A stretch of 64,000 nt of DNA. Source: Streptococcus tangpeifui (GTDB lineage: Bacteria > Bacillota > Bacilli > Lactobacillales > Streptococcaceae). Every line of letters begins with the position of its first letter. Position 1 is the first letter of the stretch. The notes under the pieces are model-generated. The model was not told the DNA's origin. It made no database searches and saw nothing but the letters and a program-made list of their open reading frames with translations. This document shows positions 63,817-64,000 of this stretch, piece by piece. A program made the translations under genes and the position numbers. Location: positions 124,001 to 188,000 of the forward strand of contig NZ_JAAKDU010000003.1 of NCBI RefSeq assembly GCF_011038795.1, read 5' to 3'.

Positions 63817-64000
63817 ATGAGACCATCACCCTTAAAACGTTTGGTCCGTGATTTTGCCAAACAAAAAGTTTTGTTAGGGCTAGCTTTGGTGGGAATTTGT
63901 CTGCAAGTGGCTTTGACTATTTATCTGCCAATTTTAATTGGGAATGCTGTTGATGCCGTCTTGGTTCCAGATAATCATCTGCTAATTGGGGGAATCATCG
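63817..64000 (+). CDS. ABC exporter half-transporter, partner (3' end outside window)
   Basis: Only the first 61 residues are inside: MRPSPLKRLVRDFAKQKVLL, then helix 1 and LPILIGNAVDAVLVP, the N-terminus of an ABC exporter membrane domain. AGGAGG lies 7-8 bases before the ATG. By analogy with the other two pairs it should carry the catalytic Walker B Glu. Confidence 0.85.
   Translation, partial: MRPSPLKRLVRDFAKQKVLLGLALVGICLQVALTIYLPILIGNAVDAVLVPDNHLLIGGII

Overview
The window is a piece of a low-GC Gram-positive chromosome, almost certainly an oral, mutans-type Streptococcus. Three things point there: a MarR regulator with two ABC exporters followed downstream by a small alarmone synthetase, response regulator and kinase (the rcrRPQ and relPRS genes known from S. 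mutans); cell-wall proteins with an SIRK-type signal and LPXTG anchors; and a double-glycine bacteriocin precursor with a Blp-type leader. The species cannot be fixed from the sequence alone. No rRNA, tRNA, complete insertion sequence, prophage or CRISPR array was seen.

Layout. 1-13.2 kb is housekeeping: two histidine phosphatases (the first cut by the window edge), a family 1 phospho-beta-glucosidase, a SAP-like hypothetical that may be leaderless, DUF1149, a DegV lipid-binding protein, dapB, cca, an ABC-F ATPase, a heterodimeric ABC exporter and a GrpB-like protein. 13.8-18.7 kb holds a DUF308 membrane protein and a leftward set of redox genes (NTF2-like, two SDRs, an aldo/keto reductase) facing a LysR regulator. 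gdhA and a YdcF-like membrane protein follow.

22-29 kb is accessory and partly decayed. It has a broken response-regulator gene, a membrane-anchored protein behind a probable cre site, and a LytTR/DUF3021 pair followed by an alpha/beta hydrolase lacking its acid and His residues. Then come a wrecked ABC ATPase gene and an AT-rich intact hydrolase that looks foreign. guaC follows a PurBox and a structured leader that ends in a terminator-like hairpin burying its ribosome binding site. 29-38.8 kb encodes two large LPXTG surface proteins: an adhesin of about 2359 residues with five MucBP/Mub-B2-type repeats, and a secreted 5'-nucleotidase facing it.

38.9-52 kb carries rcrRPQ and relPRS, with about 6.4 kb between them holding an MFS exporter with a leader of tiny ORFs and a MarR-linked betaine-type ABC importer without lipobox or CBS domains. 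Two tandem paralogous bitopic membrane proteins of unknown function follow relS. 54-64 kb has DUF1304, an orphan bacteriocin precursor, a 4-oxalocrotonate tautomerase, the tightly packed tdk-prfA-prmC-sua5 operon, glyA, an NdpA-like protein, a lysozyme-like protein and a last ABC exporter pair cut by the window end. Two families of dispersed intergenic repeats occur between operons.
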